Assembly (NCBI GenBank): GCA_963718145.1 | Contig: CAVQYJ010000008.1 | Location: 62,001 to 126,000 of the forward strand | DNA: 64,000 nt | Source of the DNA: UBA7672 sp963718145 | Lineage (GTDB): Bacteria; Pseudomonadota; Alphaproteobacteria; Caulobacterales; Hyphomonadaceae | Direction: 5' to 3' | Part shown: positions 26,301 through 35,530 of the stretch, in pieces | Layout of the letters: each line of letters begins with the position of its first letter | Position numbering within the stretch: position 1 is the first letter of the stretch | Translations under genes and position numbers: made by a program | Notes under the pieces: model-generated | What the model was told of the DNA's origin: nothing | What the model saw: the letters and a program-made list of their open reading frames with translations, nothing else | Databases searched by the model: none

Positions 26301-28979
26301 ATGTCCCAACTTGCAACCAAGTGGGTTTACGATTTCGGCGGCGGCGCCTCGGATGGCGACGCCTCGATGAAGAACCTTTTGGGCGGCAAGGGGGCGAACC
26401 TGGCGGAGATGTCCAAGCTCGGCCTGCCGGTGCCGCCGGGATTCACCATCACGACGGAAGTCTGCACCGTCTTCTACCAGCTGCGGAAACAATACCCGGC
26501 CGAGCTTGAGGCGCAGGTCGCCGATGCGTTGCGGGCGCTGGAAGGGCGGACGCAGAAGAAGTTCGGCGATCCCGGAAATCCGTTGCTGGTGTCGGTCCGC
26601 TCGGGCAGCCGCGCCTCGATGCCAGGCATGATGGATACGGTCCTGAACCTCGGCCTCAACGACCAGACGGCGGAGGGGCTGGCCAAGCTTTCGGGCGACC
26701 GGCGCTTTGCGTTCGATTCGTATCGCCGCTTCATCCAGATGTATTCCAACGTCGTGCTCAACATTCCACACGACGAGTTCGAGCATATCCTCGACGACTA
26801 TAAAGAGAGCCACGATCTCAACCTCGACACGGAACTCGGCGCCGAGAGCTGGATGGAGGTCATCAACCACTACAAGAAGGCGATCGTTAAGCGGCTCGGC
26901 CGCGACTTCCCGCAGGATCCGAAGGACCAGCTCTGGGGCGCGATCGGGGCGGTGTTCTCCTCGTGGATGAACGATCGCGCGGTGACCTATCGCAGGCTCA
27001 ACGACATTCCGGAATCGTGGGGCACGGCGGTCAACGTGCAGTCCATGGTGTTCGGCAATATGGGCGAGAATTCCGCGACGGGCGTGGCGTTCACGCGCGA
27101 TCCCTCGACCGGCGAGAAGCATTTCTATGGCGAGTACCTCGTCAATGCGCAGGGCGAGGACGTGGTGGCAGGCATCCGCACGCCGGCGCCGATCTCGAAT
27201 GCGCGCAAGGCGGCGCTGAAGTCGGAGGACAGGTCGCTCGAAGAGGCGATGCCGAAAGTCTACAAGCAGCTCACCGAAGTCGCGCACCGGCTGGAGACGC
27301 ACTATCGCGACATGCAGGACATCGAGTTCACGGTGGAGCAGGGCACGCTCTACATGCTGCAGACCCGCAACGGCAAACGCACGGCGCAGGCGGCGCTGAA
27401 GCTTGCCGTGGACATGTGCCGCGAGGGGCTGATCGGCAAGAACGAGGCGGTGCTGCGGCTCGAGCCCTCGCAGCTCGACCAGCTGCTGCATCCGGCAATC
27501 GCCGACGACGCCGTGCGGGACGTGTTCGTGAAGGGGCTCCCGGCGAGCCCGGGCGCGGCGGTCGGGCAGATCGTGTTCGAGCCGGCGGACGCAGTGGCGC
27601 TGGCGGCGAAGAGCATTGCTGTCATTCTCGTAAGGATCGAGACCAGCCCGGAAGACATCCAGGGCATGCATGCCGCCAAGGCGATCGTCACGGCGCGTGG
27701 CGGAATGACGTCTCATGCGGCGGTTGTGGCGCGCGGCATGGGGCGGCCTTGTGTGTGCGGCGCGGGGGCGATGCAGGTGGATGCAGCGCGTGGTGTGGTG
27801 CGGGTGGGCGGGCGGACGCTGAAGAAGGGCGACGTGATCACCGTGGATGGCGCGAAGGGGCAGGTGCTGGTGGGCGCGGTGAAGATGGTGGAGCCGCAGC
27901 TGGGCGGCGACTTCGCGGAGCTGATGGGTTGGGCGGATGGCGTGCGGCGGATGAGGGTGCGCGCGAATGCCGAGACGCCGCTGGATGCGGAGACGGCGCG
28001 GAAGTTCGGTGCAGAGGGCGTGGGGCTGTGCAGGACGGAGCACATGTTCTTCGACGCAGCGCGGATCCCCGTGGTGCGCGAGATGATCCTGGCGCACGAC
28101 GAGAAGGGTCGGCGGCGCGCGCTGGAGAAGCTGCTGCCGATGCAGCGCGGCGATTTCGCGGAGATCTTCCGCATCATGGCGGGGCTGCCGGTGACGATCC
28201 GGTTGCTGGACCCGCCGCTGCACGAATTCCTGCCGCACACGGCCGAGGACATGGCTGAGGTGTCGAAACAATCCGGCGTGTCGGTAGAGCTGCTGAAGGC
28301 GCGCGCGTCCGAATTGCATGAGAGCAATCCGATGCTGGGGCATCGCGGGTGCAGGCTCGGCGTCACGTATCCTGAGATATACGAGATGCAGGCGCGGGCG
28401 ATCTTCGAGGCGGCGCTGGATGTCGCGAAGGAAGCGGGCAAGGCGCCGGTGCCGGAGATCATGATACCTCTGGTCGCCACAAAGAAGGAGCTGGAGCTGA
28501 TGCGGGCGCTGGTTGTGGCGACGGCGGAGAAAGTGTTCCAGGAGCGGGCGGCGCAGGTCGACTATCTCGTCGGCACGATGATCGAATTGCCGCGGGCCGC
28601 CTTGAGGGCTGGAGAGATCGCGGAGGAGGCGGAGTTCTTCTCGTTCGGCACCAACGACCTGACGCAGACGGCGCTCGGCATTTCGCGGGACGACGCGGCG
28701 CGGTTCCTGAAAGTCTATGAGGAGCGCGGCATCTACGAGAAGGACCCGTTCGTTTCCATCGACCGCGACGGCGTGGGCGAGCTGGTGAAGATCGGCTGCG
28801 CCCGGGGCCGGTCGACGCGGCCGCGACTGAAGCTGGGCGTGTGCGGGGAGCATGGCGGCGATCCGGCGTCGATCTTCTTTTTCGAGGAGGCGGGACTGGA
28901 CTATGTCTCGGCCTCTCCCTTCCGCGTCCCCGTCGCCCGGCTGGCGGCAGCCCATGCCGTGCTGAAGAAGCCCCGTTAG
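26301..28979 (+). CDS. ppdK: pyruvate phosphate dikinase
   Basis: The 892-aa protein interconverts pyruvate, ATP and phosphate with phosphoenolpyruvate, AMP and diphosphate. The ATG at 26301 opens ATKWVYDFGGG; the longer frame to 26055 runs through the REP-like repeat. Seen in order are the ATP-grasp domain (GGKGANLAEMSKLGLPVPPG and SVRSGSRASMPGMMDTVLN), the swivelling phosphohistidine domain (ARGGMTSHAAVVARGMGRPC) and the PEP/pyruvate barrel ending in GVCGEHGGDPASIFFFEEAG. Length is normal. It lies downstream of glyS beyond the inverted repeat. Confidence 0.96.
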   Translation: MSQLATKWVYDFGGGASDGDASMKNLLGGKGANLAEMSKLGLPVPPGFTITTEVCTVFYQLRKQYPAELEAQVADALRALEGRTQKKFGDPGNPLLVSVRSGSRASMPGMMDTVLNLGLNDQTAEGLAKLSGDRRFAFDSYRRFIQMYSNVVLNIPHDEFEHILDDYKESHDLNLDTELGAESWMEVINHYKKAIVKRLGRDFPQDPKDQLWGAIGAVFSSWMNDRAVTYRRLNDIPESWGTAVNVQSMVFGNMGENSATGVAFTRDPSTGEKHFYGEYLVNAQGEDVVAGIRTPAPISNARKAALKSEDRSLEEAMPKVYKQLTEVAHRLETHYRDMQDIEFTVEQGTLYMLQTRNGKRTAQAALKLAVDMCREGLIGKNEAVLRLEPSQLDQLLHPAIADDAVRDVFVKGLPASPGAAVGQIVFEPADAVALAAKSIAVILVRIETSPEDIQGMHAAKAIVTARGGMTSHAAVVARGMGRPCVCGAGAMQVDAARGVVRVGGRTLKKGDVITVDGAKGQVLVGAVKMVEPQLGGDFAELMGWADGVRRMRVRANAETPLDAETARKFGAEGVGLCRTEHMFFDAARIPVVREMILAHDEKGRRRALEKLLPMQRGDFAEIFRIMAGLPVTIRLLDPPLHEFLPHTAEDMAEVSKQSGVSVELLKARASELHESNPMLGHRGCRLGVTYPEIYEMQARAIFEAALDVAKEAGKAPVPEIMIPLVATKKELELMRALVVATAEKVFQERAAQVDYLVGTMIELPRAALRAGEIAEEAEFFSFGTNDLTQTALGISRDDAARFLKVYEERGIYEKDPFVSIDRDGVGELVKIGCARGRSTRPRLKLGVCGEHGGDPASIFFFEEAGLDYVSASPFRVPVARLAAAHAVLKKPR

Positions 28980-29054
28980 AGGATAGACGGCAGGCGCAGG
29001 TTCGCGTTTCCGCGCGAGGCCGCGCGGATCGGGATGGGCTGATTGCGGGCTACC

Positions 29055-29909
29055 TCATCCCGAGGACCAGTAGGCCGGGAGGATCTCGGATAATCGCGTT
29101 CGGGCGGCTTCGTTGGCGTCGCGGGCCAAAGGGGGCTTGTTCGGACCCCGTCGCGGCATGGCAAGGAGCCAGAGATTGGGGGCGGCCTCCCGGCCGCGGC
29201 GCAACCGGAAGGCGAGGCGGCGGACATACGGCGCCGGATCGTTGATCACCCGGATCACGGCTTCCAGCCGCCGGGCGAGCGGCATCGACTGGTGCTGGAC
29301 CCTGCGGAAGCGCATGGGCGTGCGCGGATCGCCGCGGAAATGGTCGCGGTCGATCGGCGGCAGCTTCTTGCGGGGCAGGCGCCAGTGTCTTTCCGCGAGC
29401 TTGGCCGGCATGATGCGGAAGGAGACGCGCCAGGTTTCAGGCTGGGTGGGGTCGCAGGCGGGCTTTTCCTGCGGCGCCCGTGAGGTGCGGATGACGCCGC
29501 CCGGGCGCGAGGGCGGCAGGGATTGCGAGCCGGCGAGAGCGAAGGCTTCGATCACCAGCATGCGGCGCAGCAGCAGCTCGATGGGGCGGAGATAGTCGAG
29601 GATCTCGAACTTGCGGAACTGCCAGACGAAATGGTGGAGGGCGAGCGTGGCCGGGCCCCAATAATCGCCGACCAGCCAGACCAGCAAGTCGCGTGCGGTG
29701 GCGAGGAAGGATGTCGATTGCGGGTCGGCGAGGCAGGGCGGGATCGCTTCATCGCCCTGCGGCACGCGCGTTTCGTAGCGGAAGAAGGGGTCGTCGTCGC
29801 CGCAATCGCGATGATCCTCGAAGGCGGACGCGACAGATATGCCCGCGCGCAGGTTGTCCGCATGCGGAGGATCGGCAGTGGGGTTCGTGGTGTTCGGCTC
29901 GTTGTTCAT
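29055..29909 (-). CDS. hypothetical protein, 284 aa
   Basis: I do not recognise this protein. The frame is intact and its codon use is like its neighbours. It is soluble, with a hydrophobic helix-rich middle (DLLVWLVGDYWGPATLALHHF, LLRRMLVIEAFALAG) and an Arg-rich C-terminal half. The ATG at 29909 is preferred to 29948 because the family-like sequence only begins later. It is alone, convergent with ppdK and upstream of a 700-base gap. Confidence 0.6.
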   Translation of the reverse strand: MNNEPNTTNPTADPPHADNLRAGISVASAFEDHRDCGDDDPFFRYETRVPQGDEAIPPCLADPQSTSFLATARDLLVWLVGDYWGPATLALHHFVWQFRKFEILDYLRPIELLLRRMLVIEAFALAGSQSLPPSRPGGVIRTSRAPQEKPACDPTQPETWRVSFRIMPAKLAERHWRLPRKKLPPIDRDHFRGDPRTPMRFRRVQHQSMPLARRLEAVIRVINDPAPYVRRLAFRLRRGREAAPNLWLLAMPRRGPNKPPLARDANEAARTRLSEILPAYWSSG

Positions 29910-30612
29910 GGGCGCAGTATCGCCCCGGCCCGCGCGGTGTAGGGTCAAATGTCCTGCATATTTTTTCCCATCGTTGATGTTGCGAGAGTTTTTGCGCGCG
30001 GGACGCCGACAGGTGTTGGATAAGTCGGGGTGAGGGTCGCGCCGGCCGACCCATCATGGTCCGCCTGCGTCGCTTTGCGATGACCAGCGGAAAGTCGCCA
30101 GCTGTCCCGGCCGGGGATGCCACTGGCTTATCCACAACAGCCTGTTTCCCCAGCGTTCTGCGGTAATTGAATTCAATTCGGCGTCAGGACGAATTCCGGC
30201 GGGTGTGTTGCCGGAATGCCTGCGCGGCCTATCTGAAGTCCCTGGCGTTGGGCCATCCCGTTGAAAAAAGGAGCTATTGGTAAACGCAGATCGTTAACGG
30301 CTCGCCTGGCACGGGAATTGATGTCCCCCCCAGGTCCGATGGCGCGGGATTTGCGACTTCCAGGGCAATCAGCCGCAAGGCTTGCCCCGTATCAAAGGCC
30401 CAGATAGGGCGGCTGACGTCGCACAGCTCAGAACAGAACACGGCGACGGGTGAAGTGGAGTGTCTATCCGAACGCGCGCGGGCGTTCACACGCAATTTGC
30501 GTTTACGATGATTAAGGGGAAGCCTGGGGTGTTAGCCCTCGAGAAACCACTGAACCTTATTATCGCCCATCTCAAGGCGGCGTTCACAGCCGTCGTCAGG
30601 TGGTGGTTCACT
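29910..30612. other. intergenic region with a DnaA-box match and a 14-bp palindrome
   Basis: No gene is supported in this 700-base stretch. It contains a perfect DnaA-box sequence TTATCCACA at 30128-30136, a related TTGGATAAG on the other side at 30016-30024, and the perfect palindrome AATTGAATTCAATT at 30165-30178. The region is richer in A+T near 30165-30300. One DnaA box is not enough to call an origin; the palindrome could be an operator for the cell wall hydrolase gene. Confidence 0.4.
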
Positions 30613-31626
30613 ATGTCTGATGCTGAAAAGCGTCTGACCCAGAAACGCGCGGTCTCGGTGGTTGCCTGTGTGGCGGTCTTCGCCATGGCTGGCCCGTTCA
30701 TCGCCCAGCGTTTCGACGTCCAGAAGACCGAAGAAGCCTATCGCGCCGACGCCTATCAGCTTGCCCAGTCGCTGGGTGCGGGCGGGGCCGAGACTGTGCA
30801 GCACGTCTCCTTCACCAACAAGGCGAGTCCCACCGCGCTGTTCCAGTCGGTGTCGTTCGCCCTCAGCCAGACCTCCGACGTCGGCCTGAAGGCTGTGCCG
30901 CTGCGTGAGCGGGACACGATGGTGCTAGCGAGCCTGACCGGCTTTACCGCCCAGAACCTCGGCGCGGCGTCGCACGAGCAGAGCGAGGCGGACTGCCTCG
31001 CCGAAGCCATCTATTACGAAGCGCGTTCGGAGAACGTCAAAGGCCAGATGGCCGTGGCGGAAGTGGTGATGAACCGCGTCAAGGATCCGCGCTTCCCGAA
31101 GACGGTGTGCGCCGTGGTCTACCAGGGCCGCTATCGCGATACCGGATGCCAGTTCACCTTCACCTGCGACGGCTCGCTGAACAACCCGCCGCAGGGGGAG
31201 TCGTGGGATCGTGCCCGGGCGATCGCACTGCACGTGGTCATGGGGCTGAACACGCCCATCACCAACAAGGCGACGCACTATCACACCGACTATGTGAACC
31301 CGTACTGGAAGGCCGGCCTCGTCGAGACCGCCGAGATCGGCACGCACATCTTCTACCGCTTCCCGAAGACCGGGCAGGAATGGTCGGATGCGCGCATCGC
31401 CCTTGCGGCCCAGAACGGCGAATCGAGCGATGACCAGCCGATCGTTGTCCCGGTCGACCTGCCGGCCGATGCGGGCATCGCGATCAGCCCGCCGGTCAAC
31501 GACGCCGACAAGCTGGCGGCGGCGCAGCTCCTGAAGATTTCGGTCACGCAGAAGCCGCAGCCAGTGGTTGAGCCGATCGCCGCCGCTGCGCCTGCAGGCG
31601 CAGCGCCGGATGCGCGAGCGCTTTAG
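30613..31626 (+). CDS. cell wall hydrolase, SleB/Hydrolase_2 family
   Basis: The catalytic domain (CLAEAIYYEARSE, AVAEVVMNRVKDPRFP, VYQGRYRDTGCQFTFTCDG) belongs to the SleB-like cell wall hydrolases that cut the glycan backbone of peptidoglycan. An N-terminal membrane anchor (AVSVVACVAVFAMAGPFI) places it in the periplasm. The ATG at 30613 has AGGTGG nine bases upstream; ATG 30508 and GTG 30460 are in-frame alternatives. The C-terminal tail is Pro/Ala-rich. It is convergent with nadC, their stops overlapping by four bases. Confidence 0.82.
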   Translation: MSDAEKRLTQKRAVSVVACVAVFAMAGPFIAQRFDVQKTEEAYRADAYQLAQSLGAGGAETVQHVSFTNKASPTALFQSVSFALSQTSDVGLKAVPLRERDTMVLASLTGFTAQNLGAASHEQSEADCLAEAIYYEARSENVKGQMAVAEVVMNRVKDPRFPKTVCAVVYQGRYRDTGCQFTFTCDGSLNNPPQGESWDRARAIALHVVMGLNTPITNKATHYHTDYVNPYWKAGLVETAEIGTHIFYRFPKTGQEWSDARIALAAQNGESSDDQPIVVPVDLPADAGIAISPPVNDADKLAAAQLLKISVTQKPQPVVEPIAAAAPAGAAPDARAL

Positions 31627-32513
31627 GCCTCGAAGTCCAGTCCTACATCCAGGTTGACAGCGCTATGCGTCAGCGCGCCGGCAGAAATGTAGTCGACGCC
31701 CGTTTCGGCGATGGCTTTCACCGTCTCAAGGCGGACGCCGCCGGAGGCTTCGGTCTTCGACTTGCCGGCGACGATGGCGACGGCTTGCCTCAGCATGTCC
31801 GGCTTCATGTTGTCGAGCAGGATGGCGTCGGGGCTGTGTTTCAGCGCTTCGCGGAGCTGGTCGAGGCTGTCGACCTCGATCTCGATCATGCGCAGGTGGC
31901 CGACGGCGGCCTTGGCGCGCCTCATCGCTTGCGCGACGCCCCCGGCGGCGGCGATGTGGTTGTCCTTGATGAGGATCGCGTCGTCGAGCCCGAGGCGGTG
32001 GTTGACGCCGCCGCCGATGCGCACGGCGCGCTTCTCCAGCGCGCGGAAGCCAGGCGTGGTCTTGCGCGTGCAGGTGATCTTGGCGTGCGTGCCTTTCACT
32101 TCCGCCACGAATTTCGCCGTGAGGGTGGCGACGCCTGACAGCGGGCCGATGAAGTTGAGCAGGGTGCGTTCGGCGGTCAGCACGGAGCGCGCGCTGCCTT
32201 CGATGCGGATGAGCTGGGCGCCTTTGGCGAAGGGGACGCCTTCGCTGATCAGCGTGGTCCATGTCGCGTCGGGATCGACCAGCTTGAGCGCAAGCCGCGC
32301 GGCATCGTAGCCAGCGGCGAGGCCGGGCTCGCGGGCGCTGACGACGGCGGTCATGCGCGTCGTGGCGGGGATGACCGCGTCGGTCGTGATGTCGCCGCCT
32401 CGGCCGAGATCTTCCTGGAGGGCGAGACGCACCAGCGGCTCGATGATGATGTCCGGCAGGGGGGCGTTCGGCAACATGTCGCCGGACGTGATGGTCTGGA
32501 TCAGGTCGGTCAT
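31623..32513 (-). CDS. nadC: nicotinate-nucleotide pyrophosphorylase (carboxylating)
   Basis: NadC joins quinolinate and phosphoribosyl diphosphate to give nicotinate mononucleotide. The 296-aa protein has LQEDLGRGGDITTDAVIP, TRKTTPGFRALEKRAV, GGGVNHRLGLDDAILIKDNH and IEIEVDSLDQL. The ATG at 32513 overlaps the nadB stop by four bases and is the last gene of the nadA - paralogues - nadB - nadC operon. Upstream sequence in the same frame to 32774 is nadB DNA. Confidence 0.96.
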   Translation of the reverse strand: MTDLIQTITSGDMLPNAPLPDIIIEPLVRLALQEDLGRGGDITTDAVIPATTRMTAVVSAREPGLAAGYDAARLALKLVDPDATWTTLISEGVPFAKGAQLIRIEGSARSVLTAERTLLNFIGPLSGVATLTAKFVAEVKGTHAKITCTRKTTPGFRALEKRAVRIGGGVNHRLGLDDAILIKDNHIAAAGGVAQAMRRAKAAVGHLRMIEIEVDSLDQLREALKHSPDAILLDNMKPDMLRQAVAIVAGKSKTEASGGVRLETVKAIAETGVDYISAGALTHSAVNLDVGLDFEA

Positions 32514-34045
32514 TGCGGTCCTTCCGCGATGGCGGCGTGGTGGATCAGCGGTTGCCCATCCAGGCCCCGCCGGATGAAGGTGCGATGCGGCGGGGCGAAG
32601 GCGTCCGGGAAGTCGGAGCGGTAATGTCCGCCGCGGCTTTCCCGCCGGGCCAGTGCAGCCGAGACGATCAGCCTGGAGGCGACAAGCGCGCGGGCTGGGC
32701 CGACATTGTCCATCGCGGCGTTCAGCCAGTCGAGCGTGGCGGCGAGGCCCGCGGCGGTGCGGATGACGCCGCACTGGCCATGCATGCGCTTGCGCAGTTC
32801 GGTGAGGGAGAGTTCGCCGACATCGGGCGGGGCTTCGGCTTGCGCCGGGCCAGGCGTGGCGAGGTCGGACTCCTTGAGCCGGCGCGCGGCGCGTTCGGCG
32901 AACACGACGGCTTCAAGGAGAGAGTTCGAGGCGAGGCGATTGGCGCCGTGCGCTCCGGTGGAGGCGCTCTCGCCGCAGGCCGACAGGCCTTCCAGCGAGG
33001 TGCGGGCCCAGAGGTCGGTGACGACGCCGCCCATGTGGTAGTGCATGGCGGGCGCGACGGGGATCGTATCGACGCGCGGATCGATCTTCGCGCTCATGCA
33101 GGCGTCGAAGACTGTGGGGAAATGATGCGGGAATTCGGCGCCGACGGCCTTGCGGCAATCGAGGAAGGCGCCGCGGCCGGCATCGCGCTCGGCATGGATG
33201 GCGCGGGCGACTTCGTCGCGCGGCGCAAGGTCGCCGAGCGTGTGGTAGTCGGCCATGAAGGCGCGGCCAGTTCTGTCGACGAGGTGGGCGCCTTCGCCCC
33301 TTAGAGCCTCCGTAGCAAGAGGCGCAGGGTCGCGGCCGATGTCGATGGCGGTGGGGTGGAACTGCACGAATTCCGGATCGCCGATCAGGGCGCCTGCGGC
33401 GTAGGCCATGGCCACAGCGTCGCCCTGCGACGAGCGCGGATTGGTGGTGATGGCGAAGAGGCCGCCGGAGCCGCCGGCGCACAGGATGGTCTCGCGCGCT
33501 GCGAGCTGGGCATGATCGCCGCCACGGTCTTCGGCAAGGACGCCGGCGATGCGGCCATTGGAATCCTGCAGCAGCGCGATGGCCTTGATGCCGTCGATCA
33601 CCTCGATGTGGGAGGAGGCGGCGACCGCGTAGCTGAGCGCCTCCATGATCGCCTTGCCGGCGAGGTCGCCTGAGACGCGGGCGACACGCGCGCGCGAGTG
33701 CGCGGCTTCCATGGAGAGGGCGAGTTCTCCGTCGGCGGTGCGGTCGAACGGCACGCCCAGGTCGAGGAGGTCGCGAACGCGATGCGGGCCGTCCTCGGCG
33801 ATGAGCCGCGCCACCACCGGATCGACGATGCCGGCGCCGGCGGCGATGGTGTCGGCGGCGTGGAGGCCGGGATTGTCTTCCGGAGACAGCGCCGCGGCGA
33901 GGCCGCCCTGCGCCCAGGCGGAGGCCGCGGCCTGGCCGATGGGAGCAAGCGCAATGACAGTGCACTTCCGCGGCGAAAGCTTCAGCGCGAGGAACAGGCC
34001 AGCGAGGCCGCCGCCGACGATGAGGATGTCGCGTGGCTGGGTCAC
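32510..34045 (-). CDS. nadB: L-aspartate oxidase
   Basis: NadB oxidises L-aspartate to iminoaspartate, which NadA then condenses to quinolinate. The 511-aa flavoprotein has the FAD site ILIVGGGLAGLFLAL, ASAWAQGGLAAAL, the substrate region GDPEFVQFHPTAID and HYHMGGVVTDLWA. The start is a GTG at 34045 that overlaps the stop of the exported protein gene at 34042 (GTGA), and its stop overlaps nadC, so translation is coupled along the operon. Confidence 0.96.
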   Translation of the reverse strand: MTQPRDILIVGGGLAGLFLALKLSPRKCTVIALAPIGQAAASAWAQGGLAAALSPEDNPGLHAADTIAAGAGIVDPVVARLIAEDGPHRVRDLLDLGVPFDRTADGELALSMEAAHSRARVARVSGDLAGKAIMEALSYAVAASSHIEVIDGIKAIALLQDSNGRIAGVLAEDRGGDHAQLAARETILCAGGSGGLFAITTNPRSSQGDAVAMAYAAGALIGDPEFVQFHPTAIDIGRDPAPLATEALRGEGAHLVDRTGRAFMADYHTLGDLAPRDEVARAIHAERDAGRGAFLDCRKAVGAEFPHHFPTVFDACMSAKIDPRVDTIPVAPAMHYHMGGVVTDLWARTSLEGLSACGESASTGAHGANRLASNSLLEAVVFAERAARRLKESDLATPGPAQAEAPPDVGELSLTELRKRMHGQCGVIRTAAGLAATLDWLNAAMDNVGPARALVASRLIVSAALARRESRGGHYRSDFPDAFAPPHRTFIRRGLDGQPLIHHAAIAEGPQ

Positions 34046-34512
34046 GACAGCAGGTCCAGCTTGCGGCGGAATTTTACCGGGGCCTGGCTGTAGGATTTGA
34101 ACAGGCCGGTCATTTCATCGCCGGTGCGGCTGATGGTGACGGCGAAGCTGTCGGCGGCGTAGCGCTGCTGCATCTGCTTCAGCATGTCGGGAGGATCGAC
34201 GGAGACGATCGACTTGATCGCGCTGGTCATGACGAGGTCGGCGCCGGCCTGGGTCGCGATGCAGCTTTGCTCGGTTTTCACCGAATGCGGCAGGCGGGTC
34301 TCGCAGGTCCAGATCGCCGTGAAGTTGCAGGAGAAGGCGTCAGCGGCGGTCTCCTTGACGCGCATGTCGCCGTGCAGAGCGCAGCCATAGGCGATCTTGT
34401 CGGTCTCGAATGTCCATGCGCCTTCAGGCGAGGGGGCTTTCTTCAGCTGCGCATGGGCGGCGCTGCAGGCGAGGACGAGGGCGAGCGGCAGGACGGCGCG
34501 CAGGATGATCAC
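34042..34512 (-). CDS. exported four-cysteine protein, nad operon paralogue 4
   Basis: The GTG start at 34512 overlaps the previous stop. A signal peptide (VLPLALVLACSAAHA) is followed by a mature domain of about 135 residues. It shares with three upstream neighbours an N-terminal GxWxFxT-like strand (GAWTFETDK), four Cys (YGCALHG, FSCNF, WTCET, QSCIA) and a C-terminal KFRRKLDLLS. Such a pattern suggests two disulfides in the periplasm. The family is unknown to me. It lies between paralogue 3 and nadB in a coupled operon. Confidence 0.75.
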   Translation of the reverse strand: MIILRAVLPLALVLACSAAHAQLKKAPSPEGAWTFETDKIAYGCALHGDMRVKETAADAFSCNFTAIWTCETRLPHSVKTEQSCIATQAGADLVMTSAIKSIVSVDPPDMLKQMQQRYAADSFAVTISRTGDEMTGLFKSYSQAPVKFRRKLDLLS

Positions 34513-34986
34513 GAGACGAGATCCTGCTTGCGGCGAAATTTCACTGGCGCCTCGCCCATCGAATCGAACAGGCCGTCCATTTCGTCGCCGCGGTTGTTGA
34601 TGGTGACGTGGAAATTGTCGGGGGCGTAGCGGCGGTCCATGCCCTGCATCAGTTCCTTGGGCTCGACGCTGACGATGCGGTCGACCTTGCTGATGATGTC
34701 GAGCTTCGCGCCGACCTGTTTGGCGCTGCAGGACTGGTCGGTGTTGATGGTGCGGATGACGCCGCCGGTGCAGGCCTGCACGGCGCGGAAGGTGCACGCG
34801 AACTGGTCCTTGCGGTCGGTCTCGCGGATTTTCATTTCGCCGGAGATGGTGCACGAGTCGTTGAGCACGTCGGTCTTGAAATTCCACACGCCTTCAGGCG
34901 AGGGCGGCTTCTTGAGTTGCGCGAATCGCCGCGGGCGCCGCGATAGCGGAGGCGGCGAGCGCGGCAAGGAGTACGGCGCGCCTCAC
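34509..34986 (-). CDS. exported four-cysteine protein, nad operon paralogue 3 (one frame break)
   Basis: The reading starts at GTG 34986, which overlaps the stop of the upstream gene (GTGA), with a signal peptide in that frame (VLLAALAASAIAAPAA). The frame changes at about 34923; dropping one base joins it to AQLKKPPSPEGVWNFKT, giving about 158 aa. Without the break, the open frame would begin at 34967 with an Arg-rich non-signal leader. The four Cys (NDSCTISG, FACTF, QACTG, DQSCSA) and the end VKFRRKQDLVS match its neighbours. Confidence 0.72.
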
Positions 34987-35510
34987 GACACGAGGTCCTT
35001 GTCGCGCCAGAAGCGGACATCGGCCTGGTTGATCGACTTGAACGAGCCGACGAGATCGCCATTCCTGGCCGCGCGCACGCGGAAATTGTCGGGACGGTAG
35101 CTGTCATTGGCGATGATCGCGGCTTTGTACTCAGCGGGGAAGGTGGCGACGATCTGTTCAACCTTGCTGACGATCGCGAATTCGCCGGCGGTCTCGCTGA
35201 CACTGCAGGACTGCTTCACCTCGCTCCAGGTGCGGCTCGCGCCTTCGCCGCATTCCTCGCGCGAGACGAAGGTGCAGGCATAGCCGGCGGATTTCGGCAC
35301 GGGGATGAAGCTGATCTCGCCCGAGATCGTGCAGCCCTTGTTGCGCAGTTCGGTCTTGAACTGCCAGCGGCCGGAGATGTCGATGGGTTTGTCCGGCTTG
35401 CCCGCCTGCGCCAGCGCGCCGCCGGTGGCGAGGACAGGGACAAGAACCAGGGCGAGCGATACGACAAGAGACCCGAGCGCATTGGGGCGCGGAAGAGACA
35501 GATGCTTCAT
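34983..35510 (-). CDS. exported four-cysteine protein, nad operon paralogue 2
   Basis: This 175-aa protein has a signal peptide (LVVSLALVLVPVLATGGALA) and the family pattern: GRWQFKTELRNKGCTISGE, then YACTF, EECGE, KQSCSV and the C-terminal end ADVRFWRDKDLVS. YRPDNFRVRAARNGDLVG in the last third aligns with the other three. The stop overlaps the GTG of the next paralogue. Function unknown. Confidence 0.78.
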   Translation of the reverse strand: MKHLSLPRPNALGSLVVSLALVLVPVLATGGALAQAGKPDKPIDISGRWQFKTELRNKGCTISGEISFIPVPKSAGYACTFVSREECGEGASRTWSEVKQSCSVSETAGEFAIVSKVEQIVATFPAEYKAAIIANDSYRPDNFRVRAARNGDLVGSFKSINQADVRFWRDKDLVS

Positions 35511-35530
35511 GCCGCCCCCATGCTCGCGCC

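Noticed and set aside
25689..28955. A 1088-codon frame on the minus strand
   Set aside because: It is the reverse of ppdK and glyS, rich in His and Arg with no domain, which is typical of shadow frames in GC-rich DNA.
29009..29028. A GC-rich hairpin after ppdK as a terminator
   Set aside because: The stem of eight pairs has no U-run in either direction.
29910..30460. A chromosome origin at the DnaA-box match
   Set aside because: Only one perfect box is present, no array or A+T-rich unwinding region is visible and no origin-linked genes are next to it.
30274..30495. A 73-codon minus-strand frame upstream of the cell wall hydrolase
   Set aside because: It starts with TTG, has no ribosome binding site and no recognised domain. 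It could be real but is not supported.
34509..34967. The open frame from 34967 as the true start of paralogue 3
   Set aside because: Its Arg-rich first residues are not a signal peptide, whereas the frame from GTG 34986 is a signal peptide, so a one-base break is more likely.
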